64,000 bases of DNA from Streptomyces sp. NBC_01210 (GCF_036010325.1 NZ_CP108549.1:4464001-4528000), one strand, 5' to 3'; positions 8,676-16,918 are shown, counted from the first letter of the stretch. A program made the numbers and translations. The notes: generated by a model from the letters alone, not told the origin.

Positions 8676-9306
8676 GGGCCCGCTCTTCGAGAGCCTGGAG
8701 GGGCTCCGCGGCACTGGAAAGTCGACCATCGCCCCCCTGCTTGCCCAGGCGAGGGGTGCCATCGTGGTCCCCACCGTGCCGGCCTCGTTCCAGGCGTTGC
8801 GGCAGCAGGTCGACATGCGGGAGAACGTCGAGGCACGGATGTGCTTCTACCTCTCTGCCCTGTTCACCGCTGCCGACGAAATCCAGCGGCACCTCAATGC
8901 CGGGACATCGGTCGTCGTAGAAAGCTACTTCGCCCGATGCCTGGCCACCCACCGCGCACTCGGCGCCCGTCTCGACGTCACACTGCCGGCCCACCTGCCA
9001 CAGCCCACCACGTACCAGCTGGCCTGCACGGAGGACGAGCGCCAGCGCCGCCTGCTCGAGCGGGACAAATCGATCTCCCCGTGGGACGTGCTCAGCGAAG
9101 TGGTCCCGGACCGGATCACCAGGGCCTACGCCCGCTTCCCGATGCGCCGCATCGACACTACGGGCCTCGCACCCGGCCAGGTCGTCGACGCCATCCTCGC
9201 CACCGACACCGAAGGAGCCCGCCGTGGAGACGCAAAGCCTGTGGGAGCACACCCTCACGTTCTTCCCTCAGTTCCTGGCCTCGGTGACGGAGCACGCTCC
9301 CGCTGA
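8668..9306 (+). CDS. P-loop kinase related to thymidylate/deoxynucleoside kinases
   Basis: A 212-residue protein starting with GTG inside the last codons of the radical SAM gene. Residues 10-20 contain LEGLRGTGKST, resembling the FEGIDGSGKST P-loop of thymidylate kinases. VVVESYFARC in the middle corresponds to the DR-type substrate loop, and ERQRRLLERDK to the lid arginines. It probably phosphorylates a nucleotide or an analogue. Its C-terminal 27 codons overlap the next gene in another frame (83 bases), an unusually long overlap; the tail after about residue 185 looks nonconserved and may have arisen by loss of an earlier stop. Confidence 0.78.
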   Translation: MSEGPLFESLEGLRGTGKSTIAPLLAQARGAIVVPTVPASFQALRQQVDMRENVEARMCFYLSALFTAADEIQRHLNAGTSVVVESYFARCLATHRALGARLDVTLPAHLPQPTTYQLACTEDERQRRLLERDKSISPWDVLSEVVPDRITRAYARFPMRRIDTTGLAPGQVVDAILATDTEGARRGDAKPVGAHPHVLPSVPGLGDGARSR

Positions 9307-9871
9307 CGCCACCATCGCGGTCGTCGGAGCGAGCGACGGCAAGTTCGTTCTGCCCCTCGCCGCGGCCGGCTATCGCGTACTCGCCATCGAGCGTGACCCG
9401 TTCGCGTTGCACGGTGGCGAGGTCAGCCTTCCGGGGGATGTCACCGCCCGCGCGATGGGGCTCATCGACCGGCTCAAGCTCGAAGCCCTGTACGACCGTG
9501 TGCAGATCCTGGAGGAGGACTTCCTGCAGACCGGGACCGGGCAGGGGAAGTGTGACGCCGTCTGGACGAGCTGCTCGTGGCATTACAGTGCCAACCACCA
9601 AAGCCCACTTGCTGACTTCGTCGCACGCATGCAGTCACTCGTCCGCCCTGGCGGCCTGTTTGGGGCCGAATTCATGATGCCCACCGAGCAACGCCACATC
9701 GGCATCGAGCACTACACCTCGCCGGAGAAGCTCAGCCGCCACTTCGCCGACGACTGGCGCGTACTGCTGACGCTGCGCACGAACGAGTTCATCGAGCGCG
9801 CCCACGTCGGCCAGCTTCAGGACCATACCCACCGCATGGGCCTGCTCCTCGCGGCCCGCACCCCGAAGTAA
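9224..9871 (+). CDS. Class I SAM-dependent methyltransferase
   Basis: A 215-residue protein starting at GTG 9224 behind GAAGGAG. Motif I is VVGASDGK (33-40), followed by IERDPF at the end of the second strand and a WTSCSWHYS block. A C-terminal region after 150 may select substrate. It would methylate a small molecule or nucleotide. It is the third gene of the cassette and overlaps the kinase-like gene. Motif I deviates from the classical GxGxG, so SAM binding is inferred from overall fold signatures. Confidence 0.75.
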   Translation: METQSLWEHTLTFFPQFLASVTEHAPADATIAVVGASDGKFVLPLAAAGYRVLAIERDPFALHGGEVSLPGDVTARAMGLIDRLKLEALYDRVQILEEDFLQTGTGQGKCDAVWTSCSWHYSANHQSPLADFVARMQSLVRPGGLFGAEFMMPTEQRHIGIEHYTSPEKLSRHFADDWRVLLTLRTNEFIERAHVGQLQDHTHRMGLLLAARTPK

Positions 9872-9897
9872 CCATCGAGCAAAGGAAGAAGGAGATC

Positions 9898-10485
9898 ATG
9901 AAGCACGAGTACGAGGCCAAGTTCCTCGCCATCGACGTCGACGCCCTCCAGGCCAAGCTCACCAACCTGGGCGCCACACAGACGTTCCCCCGCACCCTCC
10001 TCACCCGCAAGATCTTCGAGAACGACGCCCTCGACGGCGGCCAGTGGATCCGGCTGCGCGACGAGGGCACGCGCTCCACCCTGACGCTCAAGCACGTCAC
10101 CGACGCCACGCGCATCGACGGCACGACCGAGATCGAGACCGAGGTCACCGACCTGCACGCCATGGCCGAGATCCTGCGCGGCCTCGGCCTGCGGGAGGTC
10201 CGCTACCAGGAGAACTACCGCGAGGAGTGGCGTCTGGGTGAGGTCGCCTTCGACTTCGACACCTGGCCCGACCTGCCCACCTTCATCGAAATCGAGGGCC
10301 CCGACGAGGCATCGGTCCGCCAGGCAGCAGCCCTCCTCGACCTCGACTACGCCGAGGCCCGTTTCGGAAGTGTCGACGAGATCTACAAGAGTGAGGCAGG
10401 TCGCGACATCCTGGCGGAGCCCACCCTGCTCTTCGCCGACGCCGACAAGACCGATGCGCCCTCGGCAACGGGATCTGCCAACTGA
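9898..10485 (+). CDS. CYTH-domain protein (class IV adenylate cyclase-like / triphosphatase-like)
   Basis: A 195-residue protein starting with MKHEYEAKF, containing the ExExK signature at residues 4-8. Later alternating charged strands (WIRLRDEG, TLTLKHV, EIETEV, YRE, FIEIEGP) line the triphosphate tunnel of CYTH proteins. Members hydrolyse triphosphates (thiamine triphosphate, polyphosphate) or make cAMP (CyaB type). The start has an AAGGAAGAAGGAG leader. It lies 26 bases after the methyltransferase gene on the same strand. In this context a role in making, sensing or clearing a phosphorylated product is plausible. Confidence 0.85.
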   Translation: MKHEYEAKFLAIDVDALQAKLTNLGATQTFPRTLLTRKIFENDALDGGQWIRLRDEGTRSTLTLKHVTDATRIDGTTEIETEVTDLHAMAEILRGLGLREVRYQENYREEWRLGEVAFDFDTWPDLPTFIEIEGPDEASVRQAAALLDLDYAEARFGSVDEIYKSEAGRDILAEPTLLFADADKTDAPSATGSAN

Positions 10486-10870
10486 ACTGGGCGGCGCCGT
10501 GCTCACCGAACTTGCGTTACCACACAGGCTGATTCCCGGGATCGCTGAGTTCGCCCGCGGTGGCTTGCCTGCCCCGGCGGCAACGGACGACGGCAACGAG
10601 TGGTTGGACAACTACTGCTGGCTCTACTGCGGTCAGCAGTGGACCAGAGTCCTGTGGATCGGCCCGGCCAGTGTGGCCGGCGCCCAGGTACCGATGTACG
10701 CCTGCGGTCCGTGCATTCGGATACTGCAGGAACGGGTCTGGGAAGCCATCCTCCTCAGCGATGAATCGGCTCGCTCCTCAGAAGTTAACGAGGTCACCGA
10801 GCCAGGGCCGTCTGCCGGACGACGCACGGGCCGACACCGAGCCCCAGGCAGACTCCTGCGCCGCCGATAG
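10454..10870 (+). CDS. Small Cys-rich protein of unknown function
   Basis: An open frame overlapping the CYTH gene end. From residue 50 it reads DNYCWLYCGQQWTRVLWIG and later YACGPCIRIL, giving two CxxC-like pairs suited to a metal site. The alternative start GTG 10499 avoids most of the overlap and gives about 123 residues. The C-terminal 40 residues are arginine-rich and low in structure. No family is recognised; small two-CxxC proteins of this kind are common in actinomycete mobile regions. Position suggests it is the last gene of the cassette. Confidence 0.55.
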   Translation: MRPRQRDLPTELGGAVLTELALPHRLIPGIAEFARGGLPAPAATDDGNEWLDNYCWLYCGQQWTRVLWIGPASVAGAQVPMYACGPCIRILQERVWEAILLSDESARSSEVNEVTEPGPSAGRRTGRHRAPGRLLRRR

Positions 10871-10952
10871 ACCCCCGCCCTGGTCACCGGATCGCCACGC
10901 CGTTCCCCCGCGGTACGGCTCCGGGACCAGGGCGGGCTCCATTCCGGCTTAT

Positions 10953-12662
10953 CTATCGTCGGCGTTGCTGTTGCTGATTCGCGGGGAGGGCGCGCGGTGT
11001 CGCCTGCGTGCTCTGATCTTGGTAGGGGGCTGCGGATGCCCTGGTGGTGCGGCGGCGGGCGGCTTCGGCGCGGCGGTTGGGGGCGGGGTTGCGACTGGTG
11101 TGCTGGATGCGGGTGATCAGGACACGGGCGGGTTGGCGGGCGGTGGTCAGTTCGCGTTGGGCGGCGGTTTCCTTGAGAAGTTGGTGGGGTAGGTGGCCGC
11201 GGGCTTCGGCGTCGGCGAGGAGGGTGGCGAGGGCGGGCCAGCTGGCGTCGGCGAGGATCCGCACGGCGTGGTCGGGGACGGCGGCTCGTACGTCGCTGGC
11301 CAGGGTGAGACGGGCTACCTCCTTGGGTGGGCGGGCTTCGAGTTCGGCAAGCGCGGGAGTGAGGGCGTGATCAGCGGCGGCCTGGAGGTGCTGGACGGCC
11401 TGGCGGGCGGCGTCAGCCTGGTGGGAGTGGTTCTTCGCTTCGTGCCAGCGTCCGGCGATGATGGCGGCCCAGACGAGGGCGGCGATCAGGGCGGCGAGGG
11501 CGCTGCCGTCGGGGCCAGTGGCGGTGTGGGCGATGTCGCGGGCCGCGCTGCGCAGGGCACTGGATGCTCGGTCTTCTGCCCGGATCTGGGAGCGCTGAGC
11601 ACGCGCGAACGCCTTTGAGGCAGCGTGCAGTTCGGCGTGCAGTTCGGCGGGTGCCTTCTGGGCGGTGGCCTCGATCAGTTCGCCGAGGGCGGTGATGTGC
11701 GCCTGGGTGTGCGCGTCGTCGCCGAGGTCGGTGTGGAGGGTGTCGAGGGCGTCTGCGGCCTGGTGCCAGGGGGTGCTGAGGCGGTTGCGGCGTGCGGTGG
11801 GGTGTTCCTCGGGCTGGGTGGATTCGAGGCGGGCCTTCAGTTTGGGCAGGGACAGGTCGGGGGCGATCTTCCCTCCAGGGTGGAAGATCTGCTCGCCGTC
11901 CTTGTTCAGGTCGCCGGGGCGGCCGACTGCGAAGCCGAGGAGGTCTCCGGACGGGCCGCGCCGGGGCTTGACCGCGATGCCGTCGGCTTCGAGGTAGGCG
12001 AGGAGTTCCTCCGCGTTGGTGGCGTTGGGGATGGCGGCGCGGATGCGGTCCTGCAGCCACTAGCGGCTGGTCTGCTCCCAGCCGAGCCGGTCGGCCTTGT
12101 GCATCTCGGCCTGGGTGGGGCGGCGGGTTCCGGTGCGGTCGCCCTTGCTCAGGCGGCGCAGGCCGTAGTCCTTCTCGATCTCGCGGCATTCGTCGCCGAC
12201 GCGGATGCCGCTGTCGTGGAGTTTGGCGCGGCGTCCGTCTTCGCGGACGGTGGTGGCGAGGATGTGGATGTGGTCCTCCGCGTGGCGTACGGCGATCCAG
12301 CGACAGGCCAGGTCGTCGCTGGCGGGGGCGATGCCAGCGGCCTGGACGATGCGCTGGGCGATCTCGCCCCACTCGGCGTCGGAGAGGTAGCGGTCCTCGG
12401 GGGCGGCGCGGACGGGGCAGTGCCAGACATGGTCCGTGACCGGCTTGCCGAACTCGCTGTTTCGCAGGCGGACGGGTTCATCGAGGTAGCGGCCGAGTTC
12501 GGTGAGGGTCGCGTTCTCGTCGCGACCAGGATCGGGCATGCCGAGCATGGCGAAGCCGGCCACGATGTGCGGGTCGAAGTGCTCGTCGTGGGTTCCACGG
12601 CCGTAGAGGTAAGCGAGCAGACCCCGGGTGTTGGACCCGGAGGGCTTGATGGCGGCGATCAT
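10953..12662 (-). pseudogene. Relaxase/mobilization nuclease interrupted by an in-frame TAG
   Basis: The frame starts at ATG 12662 with a GGGAGGT ribosome site, reads MIAAIKPSGSNTRGLLAYLYG and carries the relaxase histidine triad in RHAEDHIHIL (about 127-136). It meets a single TAG at 12060-12062 after codon 200 (TSR-stop-WLQDRIR) and then stays open in the same frame to 10953, another 369 codons with normal Streptomyces codon use. That tail contains FHPGGKIAPDLSLPKLKARL, typical of actinomycete plasmid relaxases, then alanine-rich helices. One base change in a CAG, GAG or AAG codon would explain the lesion. The 200-residue N-terminal part keeps the catalytic histidines and might still nick DNA. 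Confidence 0.85.
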
Positions 12663-12667
12663 CTCGG

Positions 12668-13390
12668 TCAGACCTCCCTCGGGTCGACAGGCTGGCGCAG
12701 GGCCTCGGCGATCAGAGTGAGCAGGTGATGGAGTTCGTCGAGGCGCTGGCGCATGTCGGGCTGGGTGTAGTCGCTGTTGAGGGCGCGGGCGATCTGGTTG
12801 ACGTTGACGCCGATGCGGTTGAGCTGACGCAGGACCTGAGCGCGGAAGATGTGCGTGCGGCGGCGGTCCTCGGACAGGGGCAGGTTGGCGGTGAACCGTC
12901 CGGCGATGAAGGCCAGGACGATGTCGGCGGCGAAGCCGGATTCACCTTTGTAGCCGTGCTCGGCGGCGGCCTCCTGGAGGCGGGCACGCTCGGCGTCGGT
13001 GAAGCGCAGGGGGCCGACGCGGTCGGTGCGCTTGTTGCCGGTGAAGCGGCGGATGGTGGGCTGGATGCTCTGCACAGCAGGCTCACGGGCGGCGATGGCG
13101 GCGGGCTGGTCGTCGCGTGCGGGGCGCAGGGTCTGCTGCTGGGCGGCGTGGAGATTGTCCGGGTCGGGGCCGCCCTCGGCTCCGGTCTCCTGGTCCGGCG
13201 CCCCCTGGCGCTGGGCCGTCTCCGCCACCCCCCGGGCGGAGGTTCCCCGAATCCGGCCGTGAGTCGGACTCGGGGTACTACTGGCTCCGCCAGGAGCAGC
13301 CTTCCCGAACGCCCGCCTCCAACGGTCCAACAGTTTAGGCGACTTCGTCAGGTTCTCGAGCTCGTCGGGGTGGTGCAGGTCGTGCGGCAT
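12668..13390 (-). CDS. MobC-like plasmid mobilization protein
   Basis: A 240-residue protein whose C-terminal half (GPLRFTDAERARLQEAAAEH, AADIVLAFIAGRF and later LRQLNRIGVNVNQIARALN) matches the MobC relaxosome accessory family, which binds oriT near the relaxase. The N-terminal half is proline- and glutamine-rich and probably disordered. The frame is open upstream to 13657, but ATG 13390 has a GGAG site and begins with MPHDLHHPDELENL. Its stop lies five bases before the relaxase start, so the two are cotranscribed. Confidence 0.8.
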   Translation of the reverse strand: MPHDLHHPDELENLTKSPKLLDRWRRAFGKAAPGGASSTPSPTHGRIRGTSARGVAETAQRQGAPDQETGAEGGPDPDNLHAAQQQTLRPARDDQPAAIAAREPAVQSIQPTIRRFTGNKRTDRVGPLRFTDAERARLQEAAAEHGYKGESGFAADIVLAFIAGRFTANLPLSEDRRRTHIFRAQVLRQLNRIGVNVNQIARALNSDYTQPDMRQRLDELHHLLTLIAEALRQPVDPREV

Positions 13391-13687
13391 AGGCAGTTCT
13401 CCGGGATGTACGGGGAGGCGTTGCGGGGGGCAGACGAAAATACGCGGGGTCGGTCCGGCGTCTGGTCGCGGGATGTGCAGGCGGTCCCACTTCGATCCAC
13501 AGGTGTGGATAAGTGCTGCGGGGCGCGGAAGGCCGTGTGATGGGGTGGCCGGAATGGGCCGGTGACCGTCGTCCGGCCGGTGATTGCTCGGGACCGTGCC
13601 CGCCCGCCGGGGCATGGACGGTCCCCGGCGGGGGGACAGCGGTACGGGTGGTCTCATGACCTGGCCCTGACCTGCGGTGATTACCGG
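13391..13687. other. Intergenic region upstream of mobC; candidate oriT/regulatory site
   Basis: Nearly 300 bases without a gene. It holds two dyad elements: a perfect palindrome with a consensus DnaA-box sequence at 13495-13512, and an imperfect inverted repeat at 13591-13624 (GGACCGTGCC and GGCATGGACGGTCC). Position directly upstream of mobC and relaxase fits an origin of transfer. No nick-site motif could be assigned. Confidence 0.4.
13495..13512 (-). promoter_or_regulatory. DnaA-box-like site inside a palindrome
   Basis: ATCCAC-AGGT-GTGGAT is a perfect inverted repeat, and the minus strand at 13504-13512 reads TTATCCACA, the consensus DnaA box. A single box can occur by chance but is rare at this GC content. 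Confidence 0.5.
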
Positions 13688-14524
13688 TCAGTGGTGGGTC
13701 TGGGATTCCGGTGAGGCGGGCAGCTGTTGCTTGAGCGCTGCCATGAGCAGGGTCAACCGTTGCGAGCTGATGGTGTGGCCGGCCTCGCGGATTGCCCTGG
13801 CGACCGTTTCCCGGGTGCGTTTTTCTTCCATCCGCTCCGCGATGGGCAGCATTTCGTCCAGGTCACCGGAAACCGGTCGGCCGACGCTGCGGGCGGAGAG
13901 CGTCTGACCGGTGTCCGCCTCCGGGCCGTCGGGTTCGTGCTCCACGTTGTCGTCACCTTCCACGGCTTCCGGCTGCTCCAGGTCCAGGGCCGTTCCGGCG
14001 GCGACGGGGTGGAGCTGGCGAGCGCGCTGCTCTCCTTCGAAGAGCCGTTCGGCAGCCGAGGCATCGTGGTCCCCGCTGTCATCCGGTCCTGCTGGGTCGG
14101 AGGGTTCGGCGATGAGCTGGTGGATCTGCCGCATCAGGACTCCGAAGGCCAGTAGCGCGGCGGTCGGGGGGACAGCGGCGACCACGTAGTCGAGGAGGGG
14201 GACTGCGGTGTTGTCCCGCGTGCCGCTGACCCCCGCCACGTTGAGCGCGATGGAGCCGACTGACCCGGCGACGGTGAGGGCGACCGCCCACCAGTCCGGC
14301 ACCCGGCGCAGGCCCGCGCGGAGCATCAGCAACTCGCCCGCGACGATGAACGCATCCAGGGTCGCGGGCCACATCCATTGGCGTTGTGGGGCGTTGCCGA
14401 GGCCGTGGCGTCCGGCGACTTCGGCCAGGTGCGCATACGAGAGCCAGAATGCGCCGGCGGTGAGGCCGACAATGACGCATCCGGCGGCGACAAGTGCGTA
14501 CCGCTCAGCGGCCTGCTTGGTCAT
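13688..14524 (-). CDS. DUF2637 membrane protein (spread-type protein of actinomycete elements)
   Basis: A 278-residue protein. Its first 130 residues hold about four hydrophobic segments with FWLSYAHLAEVAGRHG and WPATLDAFIVAGELLML, the recognisable DUF2637 core. Residues 140-278 are acidic and soluble. DUF2637 genes sit beside spd/tra genes of Streptomyces plasmids and integrative elements and are suspected to aid intramycelial spreading. It overlaps the stop of the upstream 46-codon gene by four bases (ATGA). Confidence 0.8.
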   Translation of the reverse strand: MTKQAAERYALVAAGCVIVGLTAGAFWLSYAHLAEVAGRHGLGNAPQRQWMWPATLDAFIVAGELLMLRAGLRRVPDWWAVALTVAGSVGSIALNVAGVSGTRDNTAVPLLDYVVAAVPPTAALLAFGVLMRQIHQLIAEPSDPAGPDDSGDHDASAAERLFEGEQRARQLHPVAAGTALDLEQPEAVEGDDNVEHEPDGPEADTGQTLSARSVGRPVSGDLDEMLPIAERMEEKRTRETVARAIREAGHTISSQRLTLLMAALKQQLPASPESQTHH

Positions 14525-14661
14525 CGATTGCCGCCCTGGACCTCGGTGGGCTGCGCGGCCGCCTCTTTGATCTCGACTCCGCTGGGGCGTCGGCTGAGGA
14601 CCGCGGCGCTGTGCCAGCTGGTCACCGGCTGCGGTGCGGCGGGTAGTGCGGGGTTGGACAT
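14521..14661 (-). CDS. Small protein of the mobile element (46 aa)
   Basis: ATG 14661 follows AGGAG by about twelve bases, and the stop overlaps the DUF2637 start in an ATGA, so it is probably translated as the first gene of that operon. The sequence MSNPALPAAPQPVTSWHS is proline/alanine-rich with no known domain. Confidence 0.55.
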   Translation of the reverse strand: MSNPALPAAPQPVTSWHSAAVLSRRPSGVEIKEAAAQPTEVQGGNR

Positions 14662-14694
14662 GGGCTTGGTGTTCTCCTGGGGTGGTGGCGTGGT

Positions 14695-14730
14695 CCGTCT
14701 TGGCCGTCTTGGCCGTTGCAAGCGCAGGTC
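14695..14730 (-). repeat. Iteron-like composite repeat, copy C (inverted)
   Basis: Read on the minus strand: GACCTGC, a short spacer, then ACGGCCAAGACGGCCAAGAC and a final GG. It has the same architecture as the two plus-strand copies but opposite orientation. Confidence 0.65.
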
Positions 14731-14898
14731 AGGGCGGGTACGGCAGCCGCCTTGGCCTTCCGTCTTGATGGGCGCTGTCGGCGTTTTCAGGCCCGCTGTG
14801 GGGGCTGGCGCGTCGTTGCGCTGAGTCCGGCAGCGCGGCGTGGCCCCATCGGGCCGGGACGTCGCTGTTCCGTCTTCCGTCCCCGATGGCAGGGCCGC

Positions 14899-14943
14899 GA
14901 CCTGCAGTGATACGGCACGGACGGCCAGGACGGCACAAGACGG
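14899..14943 (+). repeat. Iteron-like composite repeat, copy A
   Basis: GACCTGC, six bases, then four successive ACGG-type units: ACGGCACG, GACGGCCAG, GACGGCACAA, GACGG. The units are spaced about nine to ten bases apart, close to one helical turn. Confidence 0.7.
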
Positions 14944-15031
14944 ATCCGGGCAGCGTCCCGGCGAACGGCGCGGCGGTGATGATCGCATTGCAGTCTTGGC
15001 CCCGGCTGCCGTCTTGCCTTCATGGGGTGTG

Positions 15032-15070
15032 ACCTGCGGAAGTACGGCAGGGACGGCACGGACGGCAACC
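15032..15070 (+). repeat. Iteron-like composite repeat, copy B
   Basis: GACCTGC, six bases, then ACGGCAGG, GACGGCACG, GACGGCA, so three units in phase with copy A. It ends 23 bases before the stop of the DUF3631 gene. Confidence 0.7.
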
Positions 15071-15093
15071 GGGGGATGCGGCGCGGGTCGGCG

Positions 15094-16374
15094 CTAGCTG
15101 GGCGCGGCGCTCGCGTTCACCGGGTGGACGGTCGGGCAGTAGCGCCGCCACGCGTCGAGGAACTTGCTGCGCGTGTAGCCCTTACGCTGGGTGCCGTCGG
15201 CCAGGCGGACGTTGCCGGGCCTGATGCCGAACTCGCGCAGCATCGAGCTCAAGTCACGGGGGCTCAGCCCGCTTCGCCCCCACTCGGCCCAGGGGCCTTC
15301 CGGATCCTTCCGCAGTTGATACAGGAGCTCGTCCGTGCTGAGGCAGTCAACCTCGCGCTGGCCGACGAACACGCGACGGAGGTCGGCAAGGATCCGCGCC
15401 CCACTGGGATGGTCCTCTTCAGCCTGGACCTCGGCGGCGACCATCTGCGCGCACGCCGCTCGCGCCAGGCTAGGCCAGCGCCCGGCCGCGAGGTCAGCGA
15501 CGATCACCAGCGGCTCCCACGTGTCGGCGGCACGGTCCTCCACCGGCATCACCGGTTCCAGGTCGGCGGCCTTGTCCAGCAGGGGCTTGGCCCATGCGGC
15601 GATGCGGTCGCGCAGGTCATGAAGCGCGGGGATGTCGCGGCGCGACCGGAAGGGCTTGACGCTCTCGCCCTCAGCCCGGCGGCGCATCCGGATGACCACC
15701 GACCGGTCCATGATCGTGTCGGGCAGGTCGCCGATCCCCGCCATCGCGGCCATCGCGAAGGTCGAGAACCTGTGGGGCGTGTGGTCATTGCCGACGACAC
15801 GGGTGACGTACCGGTTGCGCTGGTGCCCGGCGTTGAGCAAGCCGCGCATCTCCTCGTTCTTCTCCGCCATCTTCGGAGTGCCGAAGATGGTGTCCGCCTC
15901 GTCCACCAGGAGCGTGGGCGGCTCCTCGGTGATTGAGCGAAACACCGCCGCAGGCGTCGTGTTGATGGTCAGCATCGGCTCGTGCACCGTCTCGGTCAGC
16001 ACATCCAGCAGTCGCGACTTGCCACACCGCTTCGCCGGCCCTACCACCGCCAGGCGCGGCGCGTGCTGCCACGCGGGCTGCAGATGCGTTGCAGCCACCC
16101 ACAGCGTGGCTGCGTCCAGCGCCTCCTGTGAGGGCAGGATCACGAACTGGGCTACGTGCGCACGCAGTTCGTCCAGCAGCTCGGAGCCGTACGTCGGCTC
16201 CGGATCCGGAACCGCTTCCTCGGCGGGCTGATCCGCCGGAGCCGGGTTCGAAGCCGCGTTGTCGGCCGCCGGGGCGGCTTCGGGTGCGTGGCGGCCGGGC
16301 CGGCCGGGCACCACGGCCGTCGGCCATACCGCTTTGCCCGGTGCGGAATAGGGCTCGGGTGTCGTAGGTTGCAC
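15094..16374 (-). CDS. DUF3631 ATPase, probable replication-associated protein
   Basis: A 426-residue protein starting with GTG 16374, preceded by AAGGAG at eight bases. A P-loop VVGPAKRCGKSRLLDVL lies at about 130-146 and a Walker B-like LLVDEADTIFG follows. The central and C-terminal parts (MDRSVVIRMRRR, WEPLVIVADLAAG, ADGTQRKGY) match DUF3631, found in replication or primase-associated proteins of actinomycete plasmids, integrative elements and phages. The frame is open upstream to 16680, but that part lacks conserved features. A role in element replication is inferred from family and from the adjacent repeats. Confidence 0.82.
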   Translation of the reverse strand: MQPTTPEPYSAPGKAVWPTAVVPGRPGRHAPEAAPAADNAASNPAPADQPAEEAVPDPEPTYGSELLDELRAHVAQFVILPSQEALDAATLWVAATHLQPAWQHAPRLAVVGPAKRCGKSRLLDVLTETVHEPMLTINTTPAAVFRSITEEPPTLLVDEADTIFGTPKMAEKNEEMRGLLNAGHQRNRYVTRVVGNDHTPHRFSTFAMAAMAGIGDLPDTIMDRSVVIRMRRRAEGESVKPFRSRRDIPALHDLRDRIAAWAKPLLDKAADLEPVMPVEDRAADTWEPLVIVADLAAGRWPSLARAACAQMVAAEVQAEEDHPSGARILADLRRVFVGQREVDCLSTDELLYQLRKDPEGPWAEWGRSGLSPRDLSSMLREFGIRPGNVRLADGTQRKGYTRSKFLDAWRRYCPTVHPVNASAAPS

Positions 16375-16601
16375 AGGGCAGCTCCTTATCCGGTGACTTC
16401 GGGCATGCACGCCCAGGTCACCCAGGTCGTTCGTTGGAATGCGGGCAGTGGAGTGTGCTGAGCCTCCGGCGTTGGCCCGCCGGGGGCTCTCTCGTTTCCC
16501 TGGCCAGGGCGAGGGACCACGGACAGTACGTCCACGCCCCTGCACAGTCCAGCACTTCTGTGTCAGCTCAGCGCAGAAGTGCCTGCTACGCGCCCGCGCG
16601 G
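16375..16601. other. Short gap with a hairpin between xis-like gene and DUF3631 gene
   Basis: An inverted repeat GCACTTCTG (16552-16560) and CAGAAGTGC (16574-16582) with a 13-base loop lies downstream of the excisionase-like gene on the minus strand. It could attenuate transcription from that gene into the replication gene. There is no poly-U tract, so intrinsic termination is doubtful. Confidence 0.35.
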
Positions 16602-16832
16602 TCATGCAGCCAGGCCCAGCAGGTCCAGCAAGTCGGCTGTCACGACGCGGTACGCGTTGCCCAGCCGCAGGACCTTGCACGGGTACTGGCCGCGCTTGGC
16701 CAGCTCGTAGCCCTTGCTCCGCCCCAGGCCCAGCGCCCGGTTGCCCGTGTCCAGGTCAACGGCGACGGGCAGGGCCAGCAGCTCCTCCCGCGTCATGCCC
16801 TTCGGCTGCTCGATGATCTCGCTCTTGTGCAT
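16602..16832 (-). CDS. Excisionase-like helix-turn-helix protein
   Basis: A 76-residue protein with the winged helix-turn-helix pattern of AlpA/Xis proteins: LPVAVDLDTGNRALGLGRSKGYELAKRG and then VLRLGNAYRVVTADLLDLL. In integrative elements this small protein directs the integrase towards excision. An ACGGAGC ribosome site precedes ATG 16832. It is transcribed divergently from the XRE regulator and integrase, and lies head to tail with the replication gene. Confidence 0.8.
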   Translation of the reverse strand: MHKSEIIEQPKGMTREELLALPVAVDLDTGNRALGLGRSKGYELAKRGQYPCKVLRLGNAYRVVTADLLDLLGLAA

Positions 16833-16918
16833 GCGGCGCTCCGTTCATGGTTGAGCCATCGGCGAACGCGGCATCACGTCCGGCTCCAGGTCGGCACTAA
16901 CCATCATCGGCGAGCTAA

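Larger units (their letters stand above)
14662..15093. other. Intergenic region with iteron-like repeats
   Basis: No gene is supported here; an open minus-strand frame has arginine/proline-rich shadow composition. The region carries three copies of a composite repeat (listed separately) between the replication-linked ATPase gene and the spread operon, where an origin of replication or an operator would be expected. Confidence 0.5.

Noticed and set aside
11625..12728. Plus-strand 367-codon ORF opposite the relaxase
   Set aside because: Gly/Val-rich shadow of the interrupted relaxase. The histidine-triad frame on the minus strand is the real one.
14521..14988. 155-codon reading of the small element gene
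   Set aside because: The upstream 109 codons are Arg/Pro-rich and cross the iteron repeats; the ribosome site supports the 46-codon version.
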